DNA from: Pseudoduganella violacea
Lineage (GTDB): Bacteria > Pseudomonadota > Gammaproteobacteria > Burkholderiales > Burkholderiaceae_D
NCBI RefSeq assembly: GCF_014191875.1
Contig: NZ_JACHXD010000003.1
Span: 248,001-312,000, forward strand
DNA: 64,000 nucleotides
Direction of reading: 5' to 3'
The position numbers were made by a program, and so were the translations under genes. How positions within the stretch are numbered: the stretch's first letter is position 1; each line of letters begins with the position of its first letter. A model generated the notes under the pieces. It had not been told where the DNA came from. It saw only the letters and a list, made by a program, of their open reading frames with translations, and did no database searches. This document shows, piece by piece, positions 37,162 to 46,464 of this stretch.

Positions 37162-39258
37162 ATGAAGCCTGATATGCGTATGGAAGCGAACAGGAACAGC
37201 ATCCTGCTGGACCGCGAAATCTCCCAGCTGATGTTTAACCGGCGCGTGCTGGCCAACGCCGAAGATCCGGCGATTCCTTTATTAGAGCGCCTGCGCTATC
37301 TATGTATTGTCAGCAGCAATCTCGACGAATTCTTTGAAGTGCGCGTGGCCAGCCTGCTGGCGGCGGCCAGTGTTGATGGCGCCCTGTCCGAGCACCCTGC
37401 CCTGGTGGCGACGCTGAACCGGGTCAGCAACGAGTGCCACGCCCTGGTCAAGCGCCAGTACGAAGTCTTGAATACCGAAGTACTGCCGGAACTGGCGGCC
37501 AAGAATGTGCACCTGCTGCGGCATAGCGAACGCAACGAGGCGCAGCGCGCCTGGGTCAAGGAATATTTCGAACGCGAAGTGCGTCCCCTCTTGACCCCGA
37601 TCGGCCTCGATCCGGCCCACCCCTTCCCGCAGGTGGTCAACAAGAGCCTGAACTTCATCGTCGCCCTGAGCGGCAAGGATGCCTTCGGCCGCGGCACCGC
37701 GATCGCCATCGTCAAGGCGCCGCGCGTGCTGCCGCGCGTGATCCGCCTGCCCGATGAATTGTCGGGCGACGGCAGCATTTCCTTCTGCCTGCTGTCCTCC
37801 ATCATCCACGCCCATATCTCGGACCTGTTCGCCGGGCGCGAAGTGATCGCCTATTCCCAGTTCCGCGTGACGCGCGACTCGGACCTGTGGGTCGATGAGG
37901 ACGAGGTGAAAAACCTGCGCCAGGCCCTGAAAGGCGAGCTGCAGGGCCGCCAGTTCGGCCGCTCGGTGCGGCTGGAGGTGGCCAAGAACTGCCCGCCCGA
38001 GCTGTCGCAATTCCTGCTCGACCAGTTCGGCCTCGACCAGAGCCGCCTGTACCGCGTCGACGGCCCGGTGAATATGGTGCGCCTGAACGAGATCATCGAG
38101 CACGTCAAGGACGCCTCGCTGCGCTTCCCGCCCTTCTTCCCTGGCTTGATCACGAAAGTGGCCAGCGGCGACATCTTCGCCACCTTGCGCGAGCACGACA
38201 TCCTGCTGCACCACCCTTTCCAGAGCTTCCAGACCGTGATCGACTTCGTGCGCAGCGCCGCGCTCGATCCGAACGTGGTGGCGATCAAGCAGACCGTGTA
38301 CCGCACCGGCATGAACTCGGACTTGATGGAAGCGCTGATCGCCGCCGCGCGCATGGGCAAGGAAGTGACGGTGATCGTGGAACTGATGGCGCGCTTCGAC
38401 GAGGAAGCCAATATCAACTGGGCCGACAAGCTGGAACAGGTCGGCGCCCAGGTGGTGTACGGCGTGGTGGGCCTGAAGACCCATGCCAAAATGGCCCTGG
38501 TGATCCGCCGCGAAGAAGGCGCGCTGCGCTACTACGCCCACCTCGGCACCGGCAACTACCACCCGACCACGACCAAGTTCTATACCGACTTCGGCCTGCT
38601 GACCTGCGACCCGCAACTAGGCCGGGACGTCAACGAAGTCTTCATGCACCTGACCAGCCTGACCAAGCCGCAAAAACTGACCCACCTGTGGCTGGCGCCC
38701 TTCGCCCTGCAAAGCGAAATCATCAAGGCCATCCGCAACGAGGCCAAGATCGCGCGCGCCGGCCGGCCGGGCCGCATCATCGTCAAGGTCAATGCGCTGG
38801 TGGATGAATCGGTGATCCGCGCGCTGTACGCCGCCTCCCACGATGGCGTCAAGATCGACCTGATCGTGCGCGGCGCCTGTACGCTGAAGCCGGGCGTGCC
38901 GGGCCTGTCGGAAAATATCCGGGTGCGCTCCATCATCGGCCGCTTCCTCGAGCACAGCCGCATCTACTACTTCCGCAACGACCTAGCGCACGATGTCTAC
39001 CTGGCCAGCGCGGACTGGATGAACCGCAATCTGTTCCGCCGCATCGAAGTGGCCTTCCCGGTGCTGGACAAGGCGCTCAAGCGGCGCGTGCTCACCGAGG
39101 GCTTGAATCCCTATCTGAAGGATAATACCAATGCCTGGGAGCTGGAACCGGACGGCCACTACCAGCGGCGCAAGCCGCGCGGCAAGCAAGTCCTGTTCGG
39201 CGCCCAGCAGCATCTGATGGACATCCTCGGCACGCCGGCCGACCAGGCGGGCAGCTGA
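37162..39258 (+). CDS. ppk1: Polyphosphate kinase 1
   Basis: A 698-residue enzyme that makes polyphosphate from ATP. The N-terminal domain starts near ILLDREISQLMFNRRVLANA. The catalytic domain has the phosphohistidine in VGLKTHAKMALVIRREEG and the phosphate-binding HLGTGNYHPTTTKFYTDFG; a second PLD-like His region is near GRFLEHSRIYYFRNDLA. It is divergent from the pst operon and probably under PhoB control through the shared region. 13 bases separate it from sixA. Confidence 0.97.
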   Translation: MKPDMRMEANRNSILLDREISQLMFNRRVLANAEDPAIPLLERLRYLCIVSSNLDEFFEVRVASLLAAASVDGALSEHPALVATLNRVSNECHALVKRQYEVLNTEVLPELAAKNVHLLRHSERNEAQRAWVKEYFEREVRPLLTPIGLDPAHPFPQVVNKSLNFIVALSGKDAFGRGTAIAIVKAPRVLPRVIRLPDELSGDGSISFCLLSSIIHAHISDLFAGREVIAYSQFRVTRDSDLWVDEDEVKNLRQALKGELQGRQFGRSVRLEVAKNCPPELSQFLLDQFGLDQSRLYRVDGPVNMVRLNEIIEHVKDASLRFPPFFPGLITKVASGDIFATLREHDILLHHPFQSFQTVIDFVRSAALDPNVVAIKQTVYRTGMNSDLMEALIAAARMGKEVTVIVELMARFDEEANINWADKLEQVGAQVVYGVVGLKTHAKMALVIRREEGALRYYAHLGTGNYHPTTTKFYTDFGLLTCDPQLGRDVNEVFMHLTSLTKPQKLTHLWLAPFALQSEIIKAIRNEAKIARAGRPGRIIVKVNALVDESVIRALYAASHDGVKIDLIVRGACTLKPGVPGLSENIRVRSIIGRFLEHSRIYYFRNDLAHDVYLASADWMNRNLFRRIEVAFPVLDKALKRRVLTEGLNPYLKDNTNAWELEPDGHYQRRKPRGKQVLFGAQQHLMDILGTPADQAGS

Positions 39259-39271
39259 ACAGGGAGACAGC

Positions 39272-39739
39272 ATGGACCTGATACTGTGGCGTCACGCGGA
39301 GGCGGAAACGGGCGGACCCGATCTGCCCGATATGGAGCGCGCCCTGACCGGCAAGGGCCAGAAGCAGGCGCGGCGCATGGGCCACTGGCTCAATTCCCAG
39401 TTGCCGGAAAACTGCCGCATCCTGGTCAGCCCCGCCGTGCGCACCCTGCAAACGGTGGAAGCGCTGGGCCGCAAGTTCAAGACCCATCCCGACCTGGCGC
39501 CGGACGCCGATCCCGAGGACGTCCTGCGCGCGGCCAATTGGCCGGCCGGCAAGGAAGCGGTGCTGATCGTCGGCCACCAGCCGACCCTGGGCCAGACCGC
39601 CGCGCTGTTAATGACGGGCGAGGTGCAGGAATGGGAGATGCGCAAGGCCGCCGCCTGGTGGTTCGTGCAGCGCGAGCCGGGCGACCCGGCCAGCCTGTAT
39701 TTGAAGGCCGTGATGTCGTCCGACCTGGTCGTGAAGTAA
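39272..39739 (+). CDS. sixA: Phosphohistidine phosphatase SixA
   Basis: A 155-residue member of the histidine phosphatase (phosphoglycerate mutase-like) superfamily. The catalytic RH motif is in LILWRHAEAE near the N-terminus and the second His in LIVGHQPTLGQ. SixA acts on phospho-His of phosphotransfer proteins. The ppk1-sixA pairing is common in betaproteobacteria. Confidence 0.92.
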   Translation: MDLILWRHAEAETGGPDLPDMERALTGKGQKQARRMGHWLNSQLPENCRILVSPAVRTLQTVEALGRKFKTHPDLAPDADPEDVLRAANWPAGKEAVLIVGHQPTLGQTAALLMTGEVQEWEMRKAAAWWFVQREPGDPASLYLKAVMSSDLVVK

Positions 39740-39856
39740 GTCCGCAACACCGGCGCACGCCGCCCCTCGGCAGGGCTTGAAAATTGTTCTTGGCCTGCTA
39801 AAGTTTAACTGTATCAACTAAGGGGGGCAGCGGCCTGAAAGGGTGCTGCATGTATC

Positions 39857-39973
39857 ATGATGACCCTGTTTACCATGGGTATTTTCGCCTGCATGATCGG
39901 ACTGATCGTGTTTGAGATCGTGGCGGAAGGCCGGGGAAGTCACCACAAGCTGCTGGACCGCTATCACGAATAG
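39857..39973 (+). CDS. Small single-span membrane peptide (38 aa), tentative
   Basis: The frame reads MMTLFTMGIFACMIGLIVFE, then IVAEGRGSHHKLLDRYHE and stop. It has one strongly hydrophobic segment and a charged, His-rich cytoplasmic-type tail. GAAAGGGTG lies 10-15 bases upstream. The amino-acid pattern is more protein-like than chance, and the flanking gap is otherwise empty, but no family is known to me. Confidence 0.45.
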   Translation: MMTLFTMGIFACMIGLIVFEIVAEGRGSHHKLLDRYHE

Positions 39974-39994
39974 CTCGAAGCTTCACTGAAGCTC

Positions 39995-40047
39995 AGGCTC
40001 CCGCTGCGGACATGCGCATGTCCGTAGCCGGAGCCTTCATCATTTTT
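39995..40047 (+). terminator. Terminator at the convergent sixA/potF ends
   Basis: AGGCTCC...GGAGCCT encloses CGGACATG-CG-CATGTCCG, and the stem is followed by TTCATCATTTTT. It overlaps the stop codon of the convergent binding-protein gene. Confidence 0.75.
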
Positions 40048-41161
40048 ACATGCCGGTCTTGAACTTGGTATAAGCGCGCGTGATAGTGCGGCGGATATCG
40101 GCCGGCACCGCTTCCGGCGCCTGCATGCGCTTCTTGTCCTCGTCGGACAGGAAGACGTTCTTGTTTTCAGCGATATCCTTGCGCACGAACTTGACGCTGG
40201 CCGCATTCGGATTGGCGTAGAACACCTTGTTGGTCAGGCTCGCATGCACTTGCGGACGCAGGATGTAGTTGATGAACAGGTGGGCATTGTTCGGATGCGG
40301 CGCGTCGGCCGGGATGGCCATGGTGTCGAACATCAGGGCGGCCGAGGTCTTCGGCACCAGCACCTGGATCTGCTGGCCGTTCTTGGCGTCGATGGCGCGC
40401 TGGCGCGCGATATTGATGTCGCCCGACCAGCCCAGGGCCACGCAGACGGCACCGTTGGCCATATCGTTGATATAGCCCGAGGAGCTGAACAGGGTCACAT
40501 AGGGACGGATGGCGCTCAGCATCTTGCCCGCTTCCGCGTAGTCGGCGGCCGCAGTCGAGAAGGCGGGCTTGCCCAGGTAGATCAGGGCGGCCGGCAGCAC
40601 TTCCGACGGCGAGTCGAGGAAGGACACGCCGCAGGACTTGAGCTTGGACGCGTATTTCGGATTGAAGATCAGCTCCCAGGCATTGTCCGGCAGCGGCATA
40701 TTGCCGAGCGCGGCCTTGACCTTGCCGACGTTGATGCCGACCGTGGTATAGCCCCACAGCCAGTCCACCAGGTAGTCGTTATTGGGGTCGATCTTGGCCA
40801 GCTTGGCCTGGATATGCGGGTCCAGATTGGACAGATTGCTCAGCTTGCTCTTATCGAGCTTGCGCAGCAGCTTGGCGTCGATCTGCAGACGCGCCCATTG
40901 CGCGGTCGGCACCACGATGTCATAGCCCGACTTGCCGGCGGCCAGCTTGGAATTGAGGATTTCGTTATTATCAAAAACGTCATAGCGGACCTTGATGCCC
41001 GTCTCTTTTTCAAAGTTTTTGATCGTATCGTCGGCGATGTAATCCGACCAGTTGTAGATGTTCAGGACTTTCTCTTCCTGCTGCGCCTGAGCTTGGCCCA
41101 TGATGGCCGCAGCCGCCAGCAGACCCAGACCGAAACGCTTACCCCAACCATTCACCGCCAT
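40046..41161 (-). CDS. potF: Polyamine (putrescine-type) ABC transporter binding protein
   Basis: A 371-residue protein with a signal peptide (MAVNGWGKRFGLGLLAAAAI, cleavage near AQAQ). The start at 41161 is chosen over a longer frame because of this signal. VLNIYNWSDYIADDTIKNFE is the hallmark of PotD/PotF/SpuD proteins. The rest fits the family (YDIVVPTAQWARLQIDAKLL, GYTTVGINVGK). Isolated, without permease or ATPase genes nearby. Substrate within the polyamine group is not certain, so the symbol is provisional. Confidence 0.87.
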   Translation of the reverse strand: MAVNGWGKRFGLGLLAAAAIMGQAQAQQEEKVLNIYNWSDYIADDTIKNFEKETGIKVRYDVFDNNEILNSKLAAGKSGYDIVVPTAQWARLQIDAKLLRKLDKSKLSNLSNLDPHIQAKLAKIDPNNDYLVDWLWGYTTVGINVGKVKAALGNMPLPDNAWELIFNPKYASKLKSCGVSFLDSPSEVLPAALIYLGKPAFSTAAADYAEAGKMLSAIRPYVTLFSSSGYINDMANGAVCVALGWSGDINIARQRAIDAKNGQQIQVLVPKTSAALMFDTMAIPADAPHPNNAHLFINYILRPQVHASLTNKVFYANPNAASVKFVRKDIAENKNVFLSDEDKKRMQAPEAVPADIRRTITRAYTKFKTGM

Positions 41162-41354
41162 AATTCCCGCCTCCAATGAAAAGGAACCCGCCAAAAAGGC
41201 GAGATGATCCGGCATTGTGCCACCGAATGCAAGCGCCCGCCGCACCCGGGATAAAAAAGCCCGGCCATTTTGCCTGCGCTCAAATCCGACGCGCCGCGAT
41301 GGGCGTACAATTTTCTTTCGCCCTAGGCGTCCTGGCAAGCAGAGGAGGAAGATC

Positions 41355-41573
41355 ATGGTTGAAATGACTTTTGAGATGACCGAGGAAATCGAGGATCGCC
41401 TGAACGAGATTTCCCAACGCCACCACGTACCCATAGGCGAAGCAATCCGGCTGGGACTATGCCTGCTCTCCATCGCCGACCGCGAGTTCGGCAAGGGGAA
41501 CAGTCTGGCGGTAGTACATGAGGACGGGGACAAGATCGAACCTGTCTATGTGCTGGAAAGCGTCTTTTGCTGA
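41355..41573 (+). CDS. Ribbon-helix-helix-like protein
   Basis: A 72-residue protein starting MVEMTFEMTEEIEDRLNEIS with a strong AGAGGAGGAAGATC before the ATG. The sequence fits an RHH/CopG fold (beta strand FEMT, helix EEIEDRLNEISQRHHV, helix PIGEAIRLGLCLLSIADREF). It ends in EPVYVLESVFC. Four bases separate it from a two-span membrane protein gene. It could be a small regulator or an antitoxin-like partner; no toxin motif is seen in the neighbour. Confidence 0.7.
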   Translation: MVEMTFEMTEEIEDRLNEISQRHHVPIGEAIRLGLCLLSIADREFGKGNSLAVVHEDGDKIEPVYVLESVFC

Positions 41574-41577
41574 CCCT

Positions 41578-41829
41578 ATGAGTGACAAATGGCCCAAGGA
41601 GTTAGGCGGTCGCGGCGATGTCTCCCGCATCAATGCCGCGACCCGGCTTCGCTTTGCACGCCAGATCCTGCTTTGCCTCTTCCTGCTCTGTATTCTCGTA
41701 TTCAGTGCCTACTGGCTGCAGCCGGAGAGCCCGGCTGCAGCCGCAGTGTTCGAACTGGTGAAGGTGGGCGTGCTGCCGCTGGTGACCCTGGTCATCGGCT
41801 TCTACTTCCCCAGCAGCAAACGCAACTAG
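41578..41829 (+). CDS. Small two-span membrane protein
   Basis: An 83-residue protein. After a polar N-terminus (MSDKWPKELGGRGDVSRINA) it has two hydrophobic segments (QILLCLFLLCILVFSAYWL and VGVLPLVTLVIGFYF). Tightly spaced behind the RHH-like gene, so they form a two-gene operon. Function unknown. Confidence 0.65.
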   Translation: MSDKWPKELGGRGDVSRINAATRLRFARQILLCLFLLCILVFSAYWLQPESPAAAAVFELVKVGVLPLVTLVIGFYFPSSKRN

Positions 41830-41847
41830 GCGCTCAGCAGCAGATGC

Positions 41848-43233
41848 TTACGCCAACATATCGAATAGCGAACGCGGCCCGGTATAGCCCGGCAGGGCGG
41901 GATTGCTGCCCATCTGTTCCTGCTGCGTGTACAGCTTGACCAGCGCATTGGCCTGGGCCGTCAGCGCTTTCGACAGCTCGGCGCGCTTGCCGTTGAGATT
42001 GGTGATTTCCTTGCCCACCGACGCGGCTTCCCGCTTGAGCGCGCTGTCGGCGCCCGTCAGGCTGTCGATACGGCCTGCCACCTGGTCGGCAATGCCCTTG
42101 CCGCCATTGGTAAACAGGGCCGACACGGCGGCGGGATCGGCGGCGATCGCGGCCTTGAGTTTTTTCTCGTCGAGCTGGGCCTTGCCCGAGCTGTCGAAGC
42201 TGATGCCGGCATCGGCCAGCGCCGTGGTCGAAATATTGCCGCCACCGGTACGCATCAGCTGGCTGAGCTGGGTGCTGGCCTGGGTCACGGCATTGCCGGA
42301 TTTCAGATCGCCTTTTTGCAGCACGCCCAGGCGGGTATTCAGACTGTTGAACGCTTCCACGAACTTGCCGACATTGGACGCGATCTGACTGGCGTCCTGC
42401 GTCACCGTCACATCGGTCTTGCCCTTGCCGGTCAGGGTCAGCTTCAAGCCGTCGACGGCCTTGTCCAGGGTGTTGCTGGCGCTCTGCACCTGCTTGCCGT
42501 TCACCGTCAGCAGCGCATCCTGGGCCGCCTGGGTCTGGGTCAGCTTGGAATTGGCCGCGCCGTTGTAGGCGAGCATATCCTTGACCGCCGCATCGCCGGT
42601 GACGCTGATGCGCATGCTCTGCGCTTCGCCGTCCGCGCCCTTGATCGCCAGCGCGAAACCGCCGCCGGTCTTGACCACGCTGGCATCGATGCCGGCCGCC
42701 TTGAATGCGGATGCAATGCCGTCCAGGGTGTTATTGCTGCTGTCGATGGTGATGCTCTTGACCGCGTCCTTGCCTGGCGTAAAGCCCTTATCACCCTGCA
42801 CGCCAAACTCGACTTTGATCGTGGCCGGCGCGCCGGTGCCGATCTTGGCGCTGTTCGACAGCTGCGTCTCGCTGGTCAAGACCTGGCCCTGGGCCAGACG
42901 GCTGACATCGATCGCATAGCTGCCGGCCTTGGCCGTGGCGCCGCTGCTCACATTCAGCACGCCCTTGCCGGACGAGGTGGCACTGGTGCTCAGCCCGCTG
43001 CCCGACAAACCCTTGGCCACCGCCTGGAAGTCGGCCAGCGCGCTCTGCAACTGGCCCAGGCCGGACAGCTTGGTCTGGCTGCTGGCCAGGCTGGTGTTCA
43101 GGCGCTGGGCCACGCCGGCCTGGCCGGCGAGCGCGCGCTCCACTTTGGCGTAGACGGCGGACGAGGGCGAGCCCAGGCCACCCAGGCTGCCGCTATTGCC
43201 GTACATGGAGGAAATGATGGAAGGATTGATCAT
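41848..43233 (-). CDS. fliD: Flagellar filament cap protein FliD-like
   Basis: A 461-residue protein. The N-terminal part (GLGSPSSAVYAKVERALAGQ, then the SGLGQLQSALADFQAVAKGL helix) and the C-terminal coiled coil (GRIDSLTGADSALKREAASV, then NALVKLYTQQEQM) match FliD/hook-associated protein 2. It is the cap on which flagellin assembles. The Ala/Ser/Gly composition is typical. It stands alone, with no fliS or flagellin nearby, so it may be a second copy. Confidence 0.88.
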   Translation of the reverse strand: MINPSIISSMYGNSGSLGGLGSPSSAVYAKVERALAGQAGVAQRLNTSLASSQTKLSGLGQLQSALADFQAVAKGLSGSGLSTSATSSGKGVLNVSSGATAKAGSYAIDVSRLAQGQVLTSETQLSNSAKIGTGAPATIKVEFGVQGDKGFTPGKDAVKSITIDSSNNTLDGIASAFKAAGIDASVVKTGGGFALAIKGADGEAQSMRISVTGDAAVKDMLAYNGAANSKLTQTQAAQDALLTVNGKQVQSASNTLDKAVDGLKLTLTGKGKTDVTVTQDASQIASNVGKFVEAFNSLNTRLGVLQKGDLKSGNAVTQASTQLSQLMRTGGGNISTTALADAGISFDSSGKAQLDEKKLKAAIAADPAAVSALFTNGGKGIADQVAGRIDSLTGADSALKREAASVGKEITNLNGKRAELSKALTAQANALVKLYTQQEQMGSNPALPGYTGPRSLFDMLA

Positions 43234-43365
43234 GGCTGAGTGTCCGTGTATCCGTGGGAAAAGTTAGATGGTCCGAGGGATGATCTTAATTATTATCCAC
43301 GTTTGGCGCTTTTTCAAAACGGCGAACAGAGGTGGAATTGCCGCCCTGCCCGCCGCCGCCCCGGC

Positions 43366-43686
43366 TCAGCGCATAAAGCGCGTCAAGGCCGTCAGTACGG
43401 CCTGATCCAGGTTCTGGAAAGCGAAGCCGACCTTGAATTCGTCGCCGCTGAAAATGCACTGCGTCACTTTCGAACGGCAAGTCAACAGTTGCGGCTTGCC
43501 GTCCACCAGCATCTCGAAGACCACCTGGCCCAGCTTGCCGATCTCGACTTTATGATCGCTCGTCACCGACATGCCGGTGGTGCCGAGGTCGAAGGTGCGG
43601 GCGGCCATCGGGGTGCCGCCATCCATCAAAATCATTGCCTTCACGCGCAGGATCTTGCGCGCCGCTTGTCTTTGGTCTGCTAGCAC
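43366..43686 (-). CDS. PilZ-domain protein
   Basis: A 106-residue protein with RQAARKILRVKAMILMD at the start and TFDLGTTGMSVTS further on, a partial match to the PilZ c-di-GMP site (RxxxR then D/NxSxxG; here DLGTTG). Located between fliD and radA. Likely binds c-di-GMP and may affect motility or transcription, but the degenerate second motif makes binding uncertain. Confidence 0.8.
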   Translation of the reverse strand: MLADQRQAARKILRVKAMILMDGGTPMAARTFDLGTTGMSVTSDHKVEIGKLGQVVFEMLVDGKPQLLTCRSKVTQCIFSGDEFKVGFAFQNLDQAVLTALTRFMR

Positions 43687-43823
43687 TTTAATCGCTCTTT
43701 TGAGTATCAGGACGGAAATGGCGCGGAGGGCGCCACGCCGTGGTGCCAGCGCGCCACGGTCGGAACACGCGGTATTCTACTGCGCATTCAATCGCCTAAC
43801 AGTTCAAAATTGCCAAATACGAA

Positions 43824-45200
43824 CTATTGCAGTTCCCGCAAGCGGCTGAAGGCATCGTCGATGCGCTCGACGGCGATGATGGTCATGCCTTCGACCGGCT
43901 GTTTCGGGACGTTCGCCTTGGGAATCATGGCGATGGAAAAGCCCAGCTTGGCCGCCTCGCGCAAGCGTTCCTGGCCGCGCGGCGCGGGCCGGATCTCGCC
44001 CGCCAGCCCGACTTCGCCAAAGACCACGAAACCGGCCGGCAGCGCCTTGTTGCGCATCGAGGAATTGATGGCCAGCAGCACCGCCAGGTCGGCGGCCGGC
44101 TCGGTGATCTTGACCCCGCCGACGGCGTTGATGAACACGTCCTGGTCGAAGGCGGCGATGCCGGCGTGGCGGTGCAGCACGGCCAGCAGCATGGCCAGGC
44201 GGTTCTGCTCCAGGCCGACCGACAGGCGGCGCGCGTTCGGCAGGTGGCTGGCGTCGACCAGGGCCTGGATTTCCACCAGCAGCGGCCGGGTGCCCTCCTG
44301 CGTCACCATCACGCAGGAACCGGGCACCTGGTTATCGTGCTGGGACAGGAACAGGGCCGAGGGATTGGACACGCCTTTCAAGCCCTTGTCCGTCATGGCG
44401 AACACGCCCAGCTCATTGACCGCGCCGAAGCGGTTCTTGATGGCGCGCACCAGGCGGAAGCTGGAATGGTTGTCGCCCTCGAAATACAGCACGGTGTCGA
44501 CGATGTGTTCGAGCACGCGCGGCCCGGCCAGGGCGCCCTCCTTCGTCACGTGGCCGACCAGGATGATGGTCACGCCGCTCTGCTTGGCCATGCGCGTGAG
44601 CTGGGCCGCGCACTCGCGCACCTGGGCCACCGAGCCGGGGGCTGAACTCAGCGCGTCCGAATACAGGGTCTGGATGGAGTCGATCACGGCCACCTGCGGC
44701 TTCAGCTCATGCAGGGTGTTGAGGATTTTCTCCAGCTGGATTTCGGCCTGCAGCTTCAGCTCATGCGCATCGACGGCCAGGCGCTTGGCGCGCAGCGCGA
44801 TCTGGGCGCCCGATTCCTCGCCGCTGACATACAGCACGCTTTTGAACTGGGCCATATTGGCCAGCGCCTGCAGCAGCAGCGTCGACTTGCCGATGCCGGG
44901 ATCGCCGCCGATCAGCACCACCCCGCCCGCCACCAGGCCGCCGCCCAGCACGCGGTCGAATTCCTCGATGCCGGTGCCGAAGCGCGGCACGTCGAGCGCC
45001 TCGATATCCTTCAGCGACAGCACCGGCGCGGTCTGGGCCAGCGCCTGGTGCGCGCTTTGCGAGAAGCGGTTGGCGCCGGGCGCCTCGATCACCGTCTCCA
45101 CCATCGTGTTCCATTGCTGGCAGGCGGCGCACTGGCCGGTCCATTTGCTGCTGATGCCGCCGCATTCGCTGCAGGTGTAGTTGGTCTTTGCCTTGGCCAT
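43824..45200 (-). CDS. radA: DNA repair protein RadA
   Basis: A 458-residue protein starting MAKAKTNYTCSECGGISSKW; an earlier in-frame start adds an Arg-rich lead and is rejected. The zinc finger CSEC...CAAC, Walker A GGDPGIGKST, the RadA-specific KNRFG motif (IKNRFGAVNELG) and a C-terminal Lon-protease-like domain are seen. It drives branch migration of recombination intermediates. Two bases downstream of alr. Confidence 0.96.
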   Translation of the reverse strand: MAKAKTNYTCSECGGISSKWTGQCAACQQWNTMVETVIEAPGANRFSQSAHQALAQTAPVLSLKDIEALDVPRFGTGIEEFDRVLGGGLVAGGVVLIGGDPGIGKSTLLLQALANMAQFKSVLYVSGEESGAQIALRAKRLAVDAHELKLQAEIQLEKILNTLHELKPQVAVIDSIQTLYSDALSSAPGSVAQVRECAAQLTRMAKQSGVTIILVGHVTKEGALAGPRVLEHIVDTVLYFEGDNHSSFRLVRAIKNRFGAVNELGVFAMTDKGLKGVSNPSALFLSQHDNQVPGSCVMVTQEGTRPLLVEIQALVDASHLPNARRLSVGLEQNRLAMLLAVLHRHAGIAAFDQDVFINAVGGVKITEPAADLAVLLAINSSMRNKALPAGFVVFGEVGLAGEIRPAPRGQERLREAAKLGFSIAMIPKANVPKQPVEGMTIIAVERIDDAFSRLRELQ

Positions 45201-45202
45201 GT

Positions 45203-46291
45203 TCAGCCTTCGACGACGGGCACGCGCGGCGCCAGGGCGCACATCAGCTCATAGCCGATGGTGCCGGCGGCCGTCGCCACCTCGTCGATCGGCATGCCCT
45301 CGCCCCACAGCACCACGCGGCTGCCCACCCGCGCCTGCGGCAGCGGCGTCAGGTCGACGGTCAGCATATCCATCGAAACGCGGCCGACGATGCGGGTGCG
45401 CACGCCGTCGACCAGGACCGGCGTGTCGACCGGCGCGTGGCGCGGATAGCCGTCGGCGTAGCCGCAAGCCACCACGCCGATGCGCATGCTGCCCGCAGCC
45501 TGGAAACGGCTGCCGTAGCCGACGTAGTCGCCGGCTTCGATCTGCTGGACGCCGATGATCTCGCTGGCCAGGGTCATGGTCGGGAGCAGGCCGAATTCCT
45601 CGGCGCTCTTGCCGCCCGGCGTGCCGCCGTACAGCATCACGCCGGGACGGATCCAGTCGCTGACCAGCTCGCCGTCGAGCGCGTCCATCTGGAAGATGCC
45701 GGCCGAATTGGACAGGCTCAGCGGCCCCGCCAAGCCGTCCGCGCCGAGCTTGAAGCGGCGGATCTGTTCGCGGATCGGCAGGCAGGCATGGGCCGCCTCG
45801 TCGGCGTTGGCGAAGTGGGTCATCAGGGTGATTTCGCCCACATGCGGGATGGCGCGCAGGCGCGCATAGGCGGCGCGGAACGCTTCCGGCTTGAAGCCGA
45901 GGCGGTTCATGCCGGTATTCATTTTCAGGTGCACATCGAGCTTGCGCGCGGGACGCGCCGCTTCCAGCAGCGCCAATTGCTCCTCGCAATGCACAGCGCC
46001 GTTCAGCTGGTAGTGGTCCATGGTCTGGAGATCGGCCGCGTCGAAGAAGCCTTCCAGCATCAGCATAGGCTTGCTCCAGCCCAGCTCGCGCAACCGCACC
46101 CCGTTATCGAATTCGACCAGGGCCAGGCCATCGGCCTCGGCAAAGCCGCGCATGGCGCGCTCCAGGCCATGCCCATACGCATGCGCCTTCACCACCGCCC
46201 AGGCCTTGGAATCGGGCGCGCAGGCTTTGGCGCGCGCCAAATTATGTTTCATCGAGTCAATATGAATACTTGCAAGAATCGGCCTAGGCAT
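45203..46291 (-). CDS. alr: Alanine racemase
   Basis: A 362-residue PLP enzyme that makes D-alanine for peptidoglycan. The PLP lysine is in AVVKAHAYGHG near residue 35 and the catalytic Tyr in YVGYGSRFQAAG; the C-terminal beta domain has VSMDMLTVDLTP. The start MPRPIL at 46291 is chosen over one five codons upstream. radA lies immediately downstream in the same direction, a conserved pair in this group. Confidence 0.96.
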   Translation of the reverse strand: MPRPILASIHIDSMKHNLARAKACAPDSKAWAVVKAHAYGHGLERAMRGFAEADGLALVEFDNGVRLRELGWSKPMLMLEGFFDAADLQTMDHYQLNGAVHCEEQLALLEAARPARKLDVHLKMNTGMNRLGFKPEAFRAAYARLRAIPHVGEITLMTHFANADEAAHACLPIREQIRRFKLGADGLAGPLSLSNSAGIFQMDALDGELVSDWIRPGVMLYGGTPGGKSAEEFGLLPTMTLASEIIGVQQIEAGDYVGYGSRFQAAGSMRIGVVACGYADGYPRHAPVDTPVLVDGVRTRIVGRVSMDMLTVDLTPLPQARVGSRVVLWGEGMPIDEVATAAGTIGYELMCALAPRVPVVEG

Positions 46292-46464
46292 GGAGTTTCC
46301 GGACAAATGAGGGAGCCGGTATTTTACCCGAGCCAGGCGAAAGATATGGTTGCCTTGTCAAGCCGCTGCTCTATCGTATTCCCGCCACACTGTTACATTT
46401 TGATAGTCTTTACAAGATTTCCCAAAGGTATTATTTTCATTTTCTCAACCTTAAGGAAATCTTA

